DNA of 64,000 nt, from positions 1 through 64,000 of the forward strand of contig NZ_JANINM010000482.1 of the NCBI RefSeq assembly GCF_024509055.1, written 5' to 3'. This DNA comes from Mesorhizobium sp. (GTDB lineage Bacteria; Pseudomonadota; Alphaproteobacteria; Rhizobiales; Rhizobiaceae). The notes under the pieces were generated by a model. It ran no database searches, was not told the origin of the DNA, and saw only the letters and a list, made by a program, of their open reading frames with translations. Positions 1-7,734 of this stretch are shown one piece after another (positions within the stretch are counted from its first letter, which is position 1; each line of letters starts with the position of its first letter). The position numbers and the translations under genes are program-made.

Positions 1-2
1 TC

Positions 3-71
3 CAGGTCGCCGACTACGGCCTCGTCGGCGATCTCTTCGTCATCCTGCCGGAACTTGCTTCGCAAATCTGA
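3..71 (+). CDS. etfA: Electron transfer flavoprotein alpha subunit, C-terminal end (partial)
   Basis: Only the last 22 codons lie in the window, read in frame 3 up to a TGA. The peptide QVADYGLVGDLFVILPEL matches the conserved C-terminal signature of ETF alpha (FixB-type) proteins, where the ADYGLVGDLF stretch lies in the FAD-binding domain. ETF alpha/beta accepts electrons from acyl-CoA and other dehydrogenases and passes them to ETF-ubiquinone oxidoreductase. The call rests on this tail motif alone; the rest of the gene is outside the window. Confidence 0.8.
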   Translation, partial: QVADYGLVGDLFVILPELASQI

Positions 72-257
72 GCTAGCTTCCCGCGCGAGCTCGAGAGCGC
101 TGATCTGAACGAGAGATCCCGCGAGGTGGCAAAATGCGCGGGGACAGAGCTAGCGAGACATACGCTTGAACGTGATGCAGACAACAAGATCCGTCGCCGA
201 ATGGTTAGGTCTTCACAAGAAGCTGGCGGCTAAAACTTTCGGCGCTCCCTGGGCCTG

Positions 258-1307
258 ATGAACGCGCCTGCTCAAATCAACGCAGCGAGCTCGCGAGATA
301 CATCATATGCCGCGGTCGCCCGGCCGTTCGCCATTGCGGTTCTGGTGTTGCCTGGCTTTTCCAACCTCGCGCTTCACGCGTACCTGGAACCGTTTCGGAT
401 AGCCAATGCAGTTTCACGATCGCCACTGTTTCGTTGGCAGATCGTAGGAACCAAAAGGCTGCCCGTGGAGGGGGCGAACGGGCTTTCCGTAGCAGTCGAC
501 ATGTCAATAGACGATCTGGCGTTGGGTATTGACGACCGGGAAAGGATTCAAGTCGCCATCGTGGCGGGCGAACCAGTTGAGAGGCAGCTGACGCCTCAGC
601 TCGCCGGCTTTCTCAGGACCGTAGCCCGGCGCGGTGTGCCAATCTCGGCAGTGGGCACTGCAACCTGGCTGCTCGCTCGGGCCGGCCTCCTGGCAGACAC
701 GCGCTGCACGATCCATTGGTCGCGGCTCGCGGCCTTTTCCGAAGTGTTTCACAAGCCGCGCATCCGCGACGCGCTTTTCGTCAAGGACGGGCAATTCTCA
801 ACTTGCGCCGGCGAACTAGCAGCCTTCGATCTCGCGGTCGAATTCATCGGCTGTCATGCGGGTGACTTCATCGCACAGGAGGTCTGTAGGCACGCGACCG
901 TCGACGGGCAGCGCTCCGGTTCAAGCCGCCAGACAGGCCCATCCGGTGTGGCTTTTGCCCGAGTGAGCGAGAACCTTCTAATCGCTACGCAAATAATGGA
1001 AGACAATATTGAGTTTCCGCTTTCCATGGACCAAATCGCTCAACGCGTCGGAATTTCTCGAAGACAGCTTGAGAGACTGTTTGCTTCGCATATCGGACTT
1101 GCTCCGGCCCAGTATTATCTGAGGGTTCGGCTAGACCACGCAAGGCGATTGATCGAGGGTACTCGAATGCCCATTGTCGATGTCGCCATGGCGTGCGGGT
1201 TTATGTCTGCCTCGCATTTTGCGAAGTGCTTTCGACTGCTCAACGGTACTTCGCCGCAACAGTGTCGAGCGACCGTGCTCAATAGGATGGGGTCCGGTCT
1301 AGTCTAG
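258..1307 (+). CDS. GlxA-family transcriptional regulator (DJ-1/PfpI-like domain plus AraC HTH)
   Basis: A 349-aa protein with the two-domain layout of GlxA-type regulators. Residues about 24-200 form a DJ-1/PfpI-like fold (FAIAVLVLPGFSNLA start), used in this family as a ligand-sensing domain rather than an amidase. Residues about 250-340 form an AraC/XylS DNA-binding domain with both helix-turn-helix units (MDQIAQRVGISRRQLERLF and the VAMACGFMSASHFAKCF block). It follows the etfA end by about 190 bp with no clear Shine-Dalgarno before the ATG. Rhizobial relatives often control amine or amino-acid catabolism, but the ligand and targets here cannot be told. It seems to be the last core gene before the accessory region. 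Confidence 0.9.
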   Translation: MNAPAQINAASSRDTSYAAVARPFAIAVLVLPGFSNLALHAYLEPFRIANAVSRSPLFRWQIVGTKRLPVEGANGLSVAVDMSIDDLALGIDDRERIQVAIVAGEPVERQLTPQLAGFLRTVARRGVPISAVGTATWLLARAGLLADTRCTIHWSRLAAFSEVFHKPRIRDALFVKDGQFSTCAGELAAFDLAVEFIGCHAGDFIAQEVCRHATVDGQRSGSSRQTGPSGVAFARVSENLLIATQIMEDNIEFPLSMDQIAQRVGISRRQLERLFASHIGLAPAQYYLRVRLDHARRLIEGTRMPIVDVAMACGFMSASHFAKCFRLLNGTSPQQCRATVLNRMGSGLV

Positions 1308-1412
1308 CTGGAGAGGTTCTAGGCACAACGGTGCAGCAGTTCTATTGAATGTTGATTCGGACGCTCGTTAGCGATGAGTTGCGTATTGATCTTACAAACG
1401 ATCTGCACACCG

Positions 1413-1436
1413 ATCTAACCGAATTATCGGTTAGAT
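1413..1436. repeat. Perfect inverted repeat, 10-bp arms with 4-bp loop
   Basis: ATCTAACCGA, then ATTA, then TCGGTTAGAT: a perfect 10-bp inverted repeat about 105 bp after the AraC gene. There is no T-tract on either side, so it is more like an operator or an element-end marker than an intrinsic terminator. The rest of the roughly 400 bp between the AraC gene and the zinc-ribbon gene shows no convincing gene; the ORFs listed there have no start signals or family signatures. Confidence 0.6.
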
Positions 1437-1708
1437 GTGATCGGTGGAGTGAGTGGCAGGCTCAAGTTCAAATCCGGCCCCAGGGATCAGACACGCGGGC
1501 TACGCGTCGCTAGGGTCGTTGCAGAGCGCATACCAAAATCGCCCGGCCATTGTTCGTTTCGGTTTCAAGCATGGAAGTATGCAAAACAAAACCAGAGAAA
1601 CAGGCCCTTCTATCGGATCGGGTCAAGGGCTCTTTGGCGGTCTTTGTTCTTTTTTCGTTCCCGAGAAATGGGGCCTGAAGCCGGACTATCCGATGGTGGC
1701 GTCAACCT

Positions 1709-1987
1709 ATGCACCCAACGATCCGCTCTGGCGAAGTCGATCGGGCTCGGGCGAAAGCCTGGGGCAAAGCCGACAAAGAGCAATGGCAAGAAGCGTTCGG
1801 CGCGGTGATGGCGGATGCTTGCCCGTTTTGCACAAGCTCCGACGTAGGCCCGAATGTGACCGATGAGGGCCGCGTCGTGGTGCGGTGCGACGACTGCGGC
1901 GCATCCGGCCCGGTCTGCATCGACGAATTGGACGCCGTCAGAAGCTGGAATCGTCGTCCCGCCACACCCGATCAGGATTGGGACTAG
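1709..1987 (+). CDS. Lar-like restriction-alleviation zinc-ribbon protein
   Basis: A 92-aa protein with the spaced cysteines CPFC...VVVRCDDCG followed by a short AVRSWNRR tail, the signature of the Lar family zinc ribbon (two CxxC knuckles and a final WNRR). Lar proteins are small phage or prophage proteins first described as relieving type I restriction. The zinc ribbon begins near residue 37; the first 35 residues are charged and the true start could be the internal Met at MADACPFC. It stands alone on the plus strand. The family fits a mobile-element setting. Function in this host is inferred from the motif only. Confidence 0.65.
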   Translation: MHPTIRSGEVDRARAKAWGKADKEQWQEAFGAVMADACPFCTSSDVGPNVTDEGRVVVRCDDCGASGPVCIDELDAVRSWNRRPATPDQDWD

Positions 1988-2140
1988 GGCGAGCCGTTGC
2001 ACGCAAGCATGATGAAGGCTCGAAACGTGAACCCTTTGCGCGGGCGATGTGTATCATTTTAATACAATCTTTGATTTGTAGACTCCTGGTGTCTCCGTCT
2101 CGGCTAAGGGCGGGAACAGCCGACGGACCGGGAGGAAACC

Positions 2141-2350
2141 ATGTCTGTCCAAAGAGAAGACTTTCGAACGAACAGAGCCGACTATTTGATCGCCGCGACG
2201 AAAGACCGATCGGCCGCTGATGTAGGCCGCGTCGACGTGCTGGAAAGACAAAAGAAAACACTCTGGCTAAGAGATCCGCGAGCCGCCAGGTTGGCTGCAA
2301 ATCCCTGTGAGAGCTTGCCGGCACCAAGAGCCCTACGGCGCGGCAATTAG
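2141..2350 (+). CDS. Small hypothetical protein (69 aa)
   Basis: A 69-aa ORF with a strong ribosome binding site (GGGAGGAAACC just before the ATG). The product is basic with no membrane segment, Cys motif or recognisable domain. Upstream, at about 2050-2066, there is a short dyad TGTAT-N7-ATACA that could be an operator. The good Shine-Dalgarno is the only reason for calling it; the codon pattern is not decisive. Confidence 0.4.
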   Translation: MSVQREDFRTNRADYLIAATKDRSAADVGRVDVLERQKKTLWLRDPRAARLAANPCESLPAPRALRRGN

Positions 2351-2417
2351 ACCCCGCCGGTTAGGCCCGGCTTTCGTTGGCCTACCCCGTCAGCGTGCCG
2401 GGCCGCTTTGGCCAAAT

Positions 2418-2735
2418 CTATTCGTCGCGCCAAATCACCCGCTTCTCCCACCGGATCTGAACAAGGCGCCGGTAGCGGATCGTGTGCGCCTGCTCGCCGG
2501 TCGGGTGGAATAGCTGCGCGCTCATCCACTCCCTGCTTTTGCACTGCTGACAGCGCACTTTGTCCCTGACGTCGTCGATCGTGACGTTGCCGACCACCTC
2601 CCGCAACTCGAGCGGCTTGTAATAGCGCGTGACGTTGCAGCGGGCGCAGCGGATGCCCGCTACCTGCCCCGCATCGTGGGCATGCGACAGGGTCCAGGCA
2701 GCACCTCGCGGCCACTTCTCGGGTTGTTCCGGCAT
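2418..2735 (-). CDS. Hypothetical zinc-ribbon protein (105 aa)
   Basis: A 105-aa protein with two CxxC knuckles about 33 residues apart (CARC near residue 30 and CQQC near residue 63), so probably a structural zinc site. The C-terminal third (HTIRYRRLVQIRWEKRVIW) is basic. No named family is recognised. It is divergent from the SRAP operon, and the 95-bp space between them holds a LexA-type box, so it may share that control. It has no obvious Shine-Dalgarno. Confidence 0.6.
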   Translation of the reverse strand: MPEQPEKWPRGAAWTLSHAHDAGQVAGIRCARCNVTRYYKPLELREVVGNVTIDDVRDKVRCQQCKSREWMSAQLFHPTGEQAHTIRYRRLVQIRWEKRVIWRDE

Positions 2736-2777
2736 TTGCTGAAATGAGGAACATATTCCTGACTCGTCAAGGGGCGC

Positions 2778-2803
2778 TTGACTCTTTTGTTCTCATTTTG
2801 TTC
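2778..2803 (+). promoter_or_regulatory. LexA-type SOS box (GTTC-N7-GTTC) overlapping a promoter
   Basis: The sequence GTTC TCATTTT GTTC at 2789-2803 is an exact match to the alphaproteobacterial LexA operator, a direct repeat GTTC-N7-GTTC. A -35-like TTGACT lies at 2778-2783 with a weak -10-like hexamer about 17 bp downstream, so LexA would cover the core promoter. It sits 27 bp before the first gene of an operon that contains an SRAP (SOS response-associated) protein, which supports a real SOS link. Confidence 0.75.
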
Positions 2804-2829
2804 ACTGCTGGCCAAACGGAGACATTTCC

Positions 2830-3117
2830 ATGAAACCGACCACAGTCGACGTAAATTCCCCGGACTATCTCGCGGTCCAGGAGACGGTGACGCGCGAACG
2901 TCATGAGATCACCCGCACAGCCGACAAGATGCTGGAACGCCTTCGCGGCCTTTCTCCTGTCAGCCAAAAGCAGGCGATCTGCCAGATGACCGCGATCTGG
3001 GTCATGGCCAACTACCCCAGGGACAAGGAAACGCAGCTTTCGCTCTCCGATGCGATCCGCGAGCAAACCGATATGTATCTGAAGGGTGATGGCAAGCTGC
3101 CTTCTAACCACCACTAA
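2830..3117 (+). CDS. Hypothetical protein, first gene of the SRAP operon (95 aa)
   Basis: A 95-aa soluble, mostly helical protein with a GGAGACATTTCC ribosome binding region just before the ATG. Residues about 20-75 look like two or three amphipathic helices (HEITRTADKMLERLRGL, AICQMTAIWVMANYP). No family is recognised. It lies directly behind the LexA-type box and its stop overlaps the next start by one base (taATG), so translational coupling is likely. Confidence 0.65.
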   Translation: MKPTTVDVNSPDYLAVQETVTRERHEITRTADKMLERLRGLSPVSQKQAICQMTAIWVMANYPRDKETQLSLSDAIREQTDMYLKGDGKLPSNHH

Positions 3118-3497
3118 TGGCAACGCGCAGCCGGAGCATACCGTCGCCGTCGACCATCGATCGCGAGTGGCCGCATCAGGTCGCACTGCCCGACGACATT
3201 TGCACGGCGCACAACTTCACGCTGATACGCCATTTTTGCGGCGCGCACGGGCTCGAGCATTGGACGCGCCAGGTGCAAGCGATCTGGCCGAGCGGAAAGT
3301 ATGAGGAGTGGCGATTGCACTGCTTTCGCGATGCTGCCGCTGCCGAAGCTTTCCGCGTCCATTTTGGCGGGATAGCCTTCAACCCGATCAAAAATCGCGA
3401 GGGCGGCCGGGCGCATGGCGTCTGGCGGCGCGAGGGCGACTATAAGCGGATTTTCGACCAAGGGCCGCTCAGCGTGCCCGAAGCCTTGAGGAGCTAG
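3117..3497 (+). CDS. Hypothetical protein (126 aa) in the SRAP operon
   Basis: A 126-aa protein read from an ATG that overlaps the stop of the preceding gene. It is rich in His, Trp and aromatic residues (HNFTLIRHFCGAHGLEHW, W..GKYEEWRLHCF), has no signal peptide or membrane segment, and resembles no family I can name. The tight packing between a LexA-boxed leader gene and the SRAP gene two bases downstream suggests co-transcription and a role linked to DNA damage, but that is inference from position only. Confidence 0.65.
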   Translation: MATRSRSIPSPSTIDREWPHQVALPDDICTAHNFTLIRHFCGAHGLEHWTRQVQAIWPSGKYEEWRLHCFRDAAAAEAFRVHFGGIAFNPIKNREGGRAHGVWRREGDYKRIFDQGPLSVPEALRS

Positions 3498-3499
3498 CG

Positions 3500-4204
3500 A
3501 TGTGCAACCTCTACAACCTCACCACCAGCCAAGAGGCTATCCGGCAGTGGACGAAGGCGATGCGCGACGTCCTCGGCAATCTCGAGCCGTCGATCGACGT
3601 CTACCCGAACATGCCCGGCGCAGTGGTCCGAAATGCGCCTGAAGGGCAGCGTGAGATCGCCAAGCTTCTTTGGGGAATGCCGACGCCAGCTGAGCGAGTG
3701 AAGGGGAAAGCCGATTACGGCACGACCAACATCCGCAACCCGCAATATGCCCACTGGCAGCAATATGTCGGCGTTGAAAATCGTTGCGTCGTCCCGGTCA
3801 CGAGCTTTGCCGAGCCATCGCCCACGCCGAACGATAAGGATGCTGAAACAGGTATCCAACGAAACTACTGGTTCGCCCTCAACCAAGATCGGCCCCTGTT
3901 CTTCTTCGCGGGCATGTGGACGCGCTGGCAAGGCGTACGGCGTGTGAAGGACGGGCCGGGAGATTTCGAGCTCTACGGCCTTTTGACCACCAAACCGAAT
4001 GCGCTGATCGCACCGATCCACGAGAAGGCGATGCCGGTGATCCTCACCACTCAGGATGAAATCGAGACCTGGCTGACCGCGCCGTGGTCGGAGGCAAAGA
4101 GGCTGCAGCGGCCGGCCCCGGACGACACTTTGGTGATCGTCGACAAGCCGGCGACGCAGATCAAGTTTCCGCAGCAGGCGCCGGTGCAGGGCTCGTTGTT
4201 CTGA
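3500..4204 (+). CDS. SOS response-associated peptidase, SRAP family (YedK/HMCES-like)
   Basis: A 234-aa protein starting MCNLYN, so Cys2 becomes the N-terminal nucleophile after Met removal, as in all SRAP proteins. The family forms a thiazolidine crosslink with abasic sites in single-stranded DNA and shields them. Other conserved parts are visible: an Asn near NIRNPQYAHW, the basic RCVVPVTSFAEP loop with the catalytic Glu, and the MPVILTTQDEIETWL tail containing the conserved region that follows the active-site His (IHEKAMPVIL). It sits mid-operon behind a LexA-type box. The product is likely full length for the family (about 220-240 aa). Confidence 0.92.
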   Translation: MCNLYNLTTSQEAIRQWTKAMRDVLGNLEPSIDVYPNMPGAVVRNAPEGQREIAKLLWGMPTPAERVKGKADYGTTNIRNPQYAHWQQYVGVENRCVVPVTSFAEPSPTPNDKDAETGIQRNYWFALNQDRPLFFFAGMWTRWQGVRRVKDGPGDFELYGLLTTKPNALIAPIHEKAMPVILTTQDEIETWLTAPWSEAKRLQRPAPDDTLVIVDKPATQIKFPQQAPVQGSLF

Positions 4205-4383
4205 TGGGCGACGAAGCGAACCGCGCCGAAGAAGCTGCGCCGTCGCGCGAACGGGGTCCGCTTGGCCATTCATGCGAGCACCTCGGTTGCGGCAGGGATG
4301 CCGGGTGGGGCTTTGCTAGGCCGAAACAGCCGTCGCACTGGTTTTGTTTTGAGCACCGCGGCGAAGGCGAGCAGTTTTTGTAG
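4204..4383 (+). CDS. Small Cys/His-rich hypothetical protein (59 aa)
   Basis: The start ATG overlaps the SRAP stop codon (tgATG), giving a 59-aa product. Residues about 20-52 have CEHLGC...HWFCFEH spacing, which could bind one zinc ion. The ORF track shows it only as the tail of a longer frame starting inside the SRAP gene; the overlap and motif argue for the short form. Function unknown. Confidence 0.55.
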   Translation: MGDEANRAEEAAPSRERGPLGHSCEHLGCGRDAGWGFARPKQPSHWFCFEHRGEGEQFL

Positions 4384-4396
4384 GAGCTAAGGGTCG

Positions 4397-4690
4397 ATGT
4401 CGCGCTATCAATTCGTGCATGAATTGGAAAGCACCGCCGATCACATCGCGGACGCCTCACGGGCTGATTTGCAGGTGATGTTGCGCCGGGCGGCGCTGAT
4501 GATCCGCAACGCTGGCGGGCTCAGCCTCGATCCTCGAACAGATGACGCCTTGAGCAGCCTGGCAGCTGAGATTGGCAAGGCCAAGCCCGATCTGGTGAAA
4601 ACGATCGTCGGCGAATGGCTTGTGGCAAATGCCTACTTGCCGGTGCCGTACGCATTGGACGAAGAGAGCGCGGTGGAAGGCAACTCATGA
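4397..4690 (+). CDS. Hypothetical protein (97 aa) in the SRAP operon
   Basis: A 97-aa acidic, helical, soluble protein with a GGAGCTAAGG-type ribosome binding region 6-14 bases before the ATG. It has no Cys motif and no membrane segment, and I do not recognise a family. Its stop overlaps the next start (ATGA), so it continues the operon that begins behind the LexA-type box. Confidence 0.65.
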   Translation: MSRYQFVHELESTADHIADASRADLQVMLRRAALMIRNAGGLSLDPRTDDALSSLAAEIGKAKPDLVKTIVGEWLVANAYLPVPYALDEESAVEGNS

Positions 4691-5262
4691 TTGACGGGCC
4701 AAGGCAGAACGGGAATATCCTTGACCGCGCGCGGAAGGGCGAGAGGCTGCGCGTCACCGATGTCGAGGAGGTCATCAAGCAGCTTCGCGACCGTGAGAGG
4801 GAAACGAAGGGCAAGGGACCCGTCGCCCGCGCCTATGCTGACGACAACGCGCCCGTCGGCGCCGACGCGCTGCGCATCCTAGCCGATCGTGCCCGCGACG
4901 AACTCATTCCCCGGATCATCGGCCGCGCCCAAAAGGCCCTGGGCGTCCTTGAGGAGGCTGAGAACAAAATTGCCGACGGCAAACGCGCCACGGCGGAGAG
5001 CTTGAAAGTGTTGCGCCCGCATGCGCAATGGCTCACCGACGCGCTGGAGCAACTGACCCAGCGACGGGCCGCAGTGGAGGCAAGGATTGCCCATGAAACG
5101 TTCCTTGAGCGCCAACCGCTGGCGGACGGTCCATGGACGGATGCAGCCGTCTTCCTGCAAAGCATCTCATCTTCGGATGCTATCACCGCGGCGCTGAAAG
5201 GAGACACCACGCCATTCGTTGAACGCGGAACAAAGGCGCTCCGGAAGGCGCTATTCCGGTGA
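4687..5262 (+). CDS. Hypothetical helical protein (191 aa), last gene of the SRAP operon
   Basis: The start is set at the ATGA overlap with the preceding gene rather than at the track start (4615), giving 191 aa. The product is highly charged and predicted to be almost all helix (residues about 60-150 with long Ala/Arg/Glu runs such as RAQKALGVLEEAENKIADGK), suggesting a coiled coil. No catalytic motif or known family is visible. As the last member of the operon it may act with the SRAP protein, but nothing in the sequence proves it. Confidence 0.6.
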   Translation: MIDGPRQNGNILDRARKGERLRVTDVEEVIKQLRDRERETKGKGPVARAYADDNAPVGADALRILADRARDELIPRIIGRAQKALGVLEEAENKIADGKRATAESLKVLRPHAQWLTDALEQLTQRRAAVEARIAHETFLERQPLADGPWTDAAVFLQSISSSDAITAALKGDTTPFVERGTKALRKALFR

Positions 5263-5398
5263 GCGCTCCAGGCCGCTCGCGTGCGCGCTTGTAGCCAAAG
5301 ACCGATGGCGGCCAGCGCGGCCGAGGAGACCGGCCTGTTGCGGAAATTCACAAAAGCGGCGTTGTTGCGGATGGGGAAGGGCCCTCCGCCCTAGAAGG

Positions 5399-6586
5399 TC
5401 ATCCCGGTGGTCCAACCCATTGGCCCTCTTCATTGTAGCTTGGGGATCTTTGAAAACCGAAGCCGTTCCACAGGGTGTTGAACGTCAGTCGCATTGCCTC
5501 GGCTATACTCGATGTGGGTCCGGTGAGCGTTGCGTCGGGGAGCTGGATCACATCGTCATAAAGGAGGCCCATTTGGTTGTATCCGCCCCCCTTCGAGTAG
5601 CTCCCGCTAAAAGGCGTTCTAATCCGGCAGCCCTTCGCGTTCGTTAGCGACAGGAATACGAAGAATGGATATCCGAGACCAATGTCCAAGAGAAAGCGGC
5701 GGTAATTCCCCACGGCGGAAATAACCACTGGTTCGAAGTTGCCGACAATGTATGGAAGGCGCTCGTCGAGGTTCAGGTAATCAACACCCTCTACCGCTCC
5801 GGAGCGGAAGGCTTGGCAATACGCTCGGGCGAGCTCGCCAGGTGGATTGCTGAAAGTGAACACGCCGTCGAGATTGATGCCATGGCTGTATGACGAACCT
5901 GCCCGACCCGGGGGAAGAGGCATCTCCGTTCCGTTGGCGGTCAGGGAAACAATGTCCAGGACCTCGCCCGTGGCGAACGTGGAGAGCGGGACTACGTGAG
6001 TTACGAGCCGCCCTCCTGCATCCAGTTGCAGCGGTGTTTCGCCCGACTGGATTTTAATCAGGCGGTCCGCCCGAAATGATCGAATTCGGTCAGCCGCCGC
6101 CTGGGATTGGACGAAGGCAGATCGAAGCTCGCTAACATCCAGGGGATATTTTCCCGCCGAGTTGCGGCCGTAGAATTTGTCGTTGCTGGTGACGCGGTGC
6201 GGCGCCAACCAGCTTCTTGGCACCCGGATAATGAGGACGAAGGCCCCCGCGCCAACTTCGATCTGCTGGAACTGGCAACGCGGAAGCCGCTGGTCTACGC
6301 CCGTGTCGAGCAGCTGCTCCAAGCGGAGCTTCTCGGCATCTGCGTTGGAGATTTGAACGCCGGGGACATCCGACGCTACCCCGTCCTTGGTTTCGATGCC
6401 GATGACGAGGTCACCGCCAGCGGTGTTTGCGAGCGACGTCACTGCGGCGAGAAACTTGATTTTCTCTTCTGAGGAGCCTGCTCGCATCTCCCGCTTGAAC
6501 TCCAGGGTCCGGGTCTCCGAAACTCGGCCCTTCAGTCCCTCCAAGTCTTGCTTGGTTACTTTACTCAGGTCGCTGAACGGTAGCAT
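5399..6586 (-). CDS. Schlafen/AlbA_2-domain protein (putative DNA-binding or defence protein)
   Basis: A 395-aa protein if started at MLPFSDLSK; the open frame extends to 6676 with two earlier Met codons and no clear ribosome binding site at any. Residues about 25-165 have the AlbA_2 (Schlafen AlbA-like) signature: ETRTLEFKREM, LANTAGGDLVIGIE, VLIIRVPRSWLAPHRV and FYGRNSAGKYPLDVSELRSAF. This domain occurs in predicted nucleic-acid-binding regulators and in several anti-phage systems. The C-terminal 230 residues match nothing I know and could be the effector or sensor part. It is convergent to nothing and divergent from the coiled-coil membrane gene. The family call is firm; a defence role is inference. 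Confidence 0.75.
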   Translation of the reverse strand: MLPFSDLSKVTKQDLEGLKGRVSETRTLEFKREMRAGSSEEKIKFLAAVTSLANTAGGDLVIGIETKDGVASDVPGVQISNADAEKLRLEQLLDTGVDQRLPRCQFQQIEVGAGAFVLIIRVPRSWLAPHRVTSNDKFYGRNSAGKYPLDVSELRSAFVQSQAAADRIRSFRADRLIKIQSGETPLQLDAGGRLVTHVVPLSTFATGEVLDIVSLTANGTEMPLPPGRAGSSYSHGINLDGVFTFSNPPGELARAYCQAFRSGAVEGVDYLNLDERLPYIVGNFEPVVISAVGNYRRFLLDIGLGYPFFVFLSLTNAKGCRIRTPFSGSYSKGGGYNQMGLLYDDVIQLPDATLTGPTSSIAEAMRLTFNTLWNGFGFQRSPSYNEEGQWVGPPG

Positions 6587-6777
6587 GAAATTCGACGGAT
6601 TGGCCTTTCGGGCTTCGACCATACAATGATGGAAATGAGCTAAGTAGGATCGCCAGGCTCGGAACCATCTCACCAAAGTGGCAGGAAACGAATTCTTGTA
6701 AGGGTAAATGACACTCGCACAATTGGCAGGTGAATCCTATATCTGTTGCGGGTTACTCGAAATCGGAATCGCCGCTG

Positions 6778-7653
6778 ATGACTGACGATCAATCCGAACC
6801 GCCAAAGAAGCCTTTGAAGCTCAGTGATCTTGCCAAGCTCCCCGAGGACATAGCGCCTCCTGGCGAGATTGGGATGGAGCCGCAATTGAATGCTACTCAC
6901 ATTCTGGCAAAGCAACTCCGAGAGCAGCAAGAAAAGATCGGGGGCTTGCTTCGCCCCTCCAAGGAAGCCGAAGCCTTCCAAAAGCACTTGGAATCTCTTT
7001 CGAAACCAAGCCCCGCTGTGAAATCCATACTGGATCAAGTTGAAAACCAGAGGCGGCTGCTCGACTCAATCACCAATTTCCATGTTGGAAAGGCGGCAGC
7101 AAACAGGCCGGGCTTTGGCATCGCTGATCGGTTCGTTCCGGTCCATAGGCTTCCAGATATCAAGCTGCCTAAGAATCCAGTTCTGGATACCAACGCCAAG
7201 CTAGCTAATATCGAACAGAAGTTCGAGGGCATGCTGGATGTCTTGTCAAATGCCGCGCGGATCGGAAACGAAATTCAAGCTCAAGCGGCAACGTTTATTG
7301 AAAAATTCGAGGTGGCCTCTGATCAGACTGACAAATCAGCCAAGAAAGCAATTCGTGTTGGCGTAATTGCCCTCGTTATTGCTACTCTGAGCCCGTTCGC
7401 GCCAATGGTGGTAGACTACTTTGCTCCTAACCGAACTGTTCCAACTATTGAAGCTCTCACGCGTGAAGTCGTTTCCGCGAGCCAGTCGGCCAGCGTCGAC
7501 AATCAGAAACTGATCGAGGCTTTGAAGGGCCGCGACGAGCAAATTGCTGAAAGACTCATGGATGAAGTTCGGCGGAAGCAGGACGAAACAAACGTTATTT
7601 TGAGCAAACTGCTGGAAGCGCTGAAAGAACGCGATTCCTCTACCAATCCATGA
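6778..7653 (+). CDS. Membrane-anchored coiled-coil protein (hypothetical)
   Basis: About 291 aa from the ATG at 6778; a GTG at 6730 would add 16 residues. The N-terminal 190 residues are charged and helical. A hydrophobic segment (VGVIALVIATLSPFAPMVV, about residues 194-212) would span the membrane once, followed by a helical tail with a long coiled-coil region (EALKGRDEQIAERLMDEVRRKQ). Base composition is visibly more AT-rich than the flanking core genes, consistent with transfer. No family is recognised. It lies between the AlbA_2 gene and the MauJ-like gene. Confidence 0.6.
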   Translation: MTDDQSEPPKKPLKLSDLAKLPEDIAPPGEIGMEPQLNATHILAKQLREQQEKIGGLLRPSKEAEAFQKHLESLSKPSPAVKSILDQVENQRRLLDSITNFHVGKAAANRPGFGIADRFVPVHRLPDIKLPKNPVLDTNAKLANIEQKFEGMLDVLSNAARIGNEIQAQAATFIEKFEVASDQTDKSAKKAIRVGVIALVIATLSPFAPMVVDYFAPNRTVPTIEALTREVVSASQSASVDNQKLIEALKGRDEQIAERLMDEVRRKQDETNVILSKLLEALKERDSSTNP

Positions 7654-7670
7654 CGATCGATCTGGCCGGG

Positions 7671-7689
7671 TGACCCTCTCGAAGGGTCA
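7671..7689 (+). terminator. Stem-loop between the coiled-coil and MauJ-like genes
   Basis: TGACCCT-CTCGA-AGGGTCA forms a perfect 7-bp stem with a 5-nt loop, 18 bp after the coiled-coil gene. There is no T-tract, so it is at best a weak or Rho-assisted terminator, or an operator for the gene that follows. Confidence 0.35.
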
Positions 7690-7734
7690 TCACCACACCC
7701 CCCGAGAGCGATAACTATTGGATGAGCTGAAACC

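Noticed and set aside
1450-1490. TTCAAATCC tRNA T-loop-like fragment at the left side of the element
   Set aside because: It is on the strand opposite to the tRNA-Arg, its flanks do not form a T stem, and it is not a direct repeat of the tRNA 3' end, so it does not support an att site.
1437-1866. Plus-strand ORFs of 123 and 137 aa
   Set aside because: No ribosome binding sites, overlapping frames on both strands, no family features, and a more convincing zinc-ribbon gene overlaps them.
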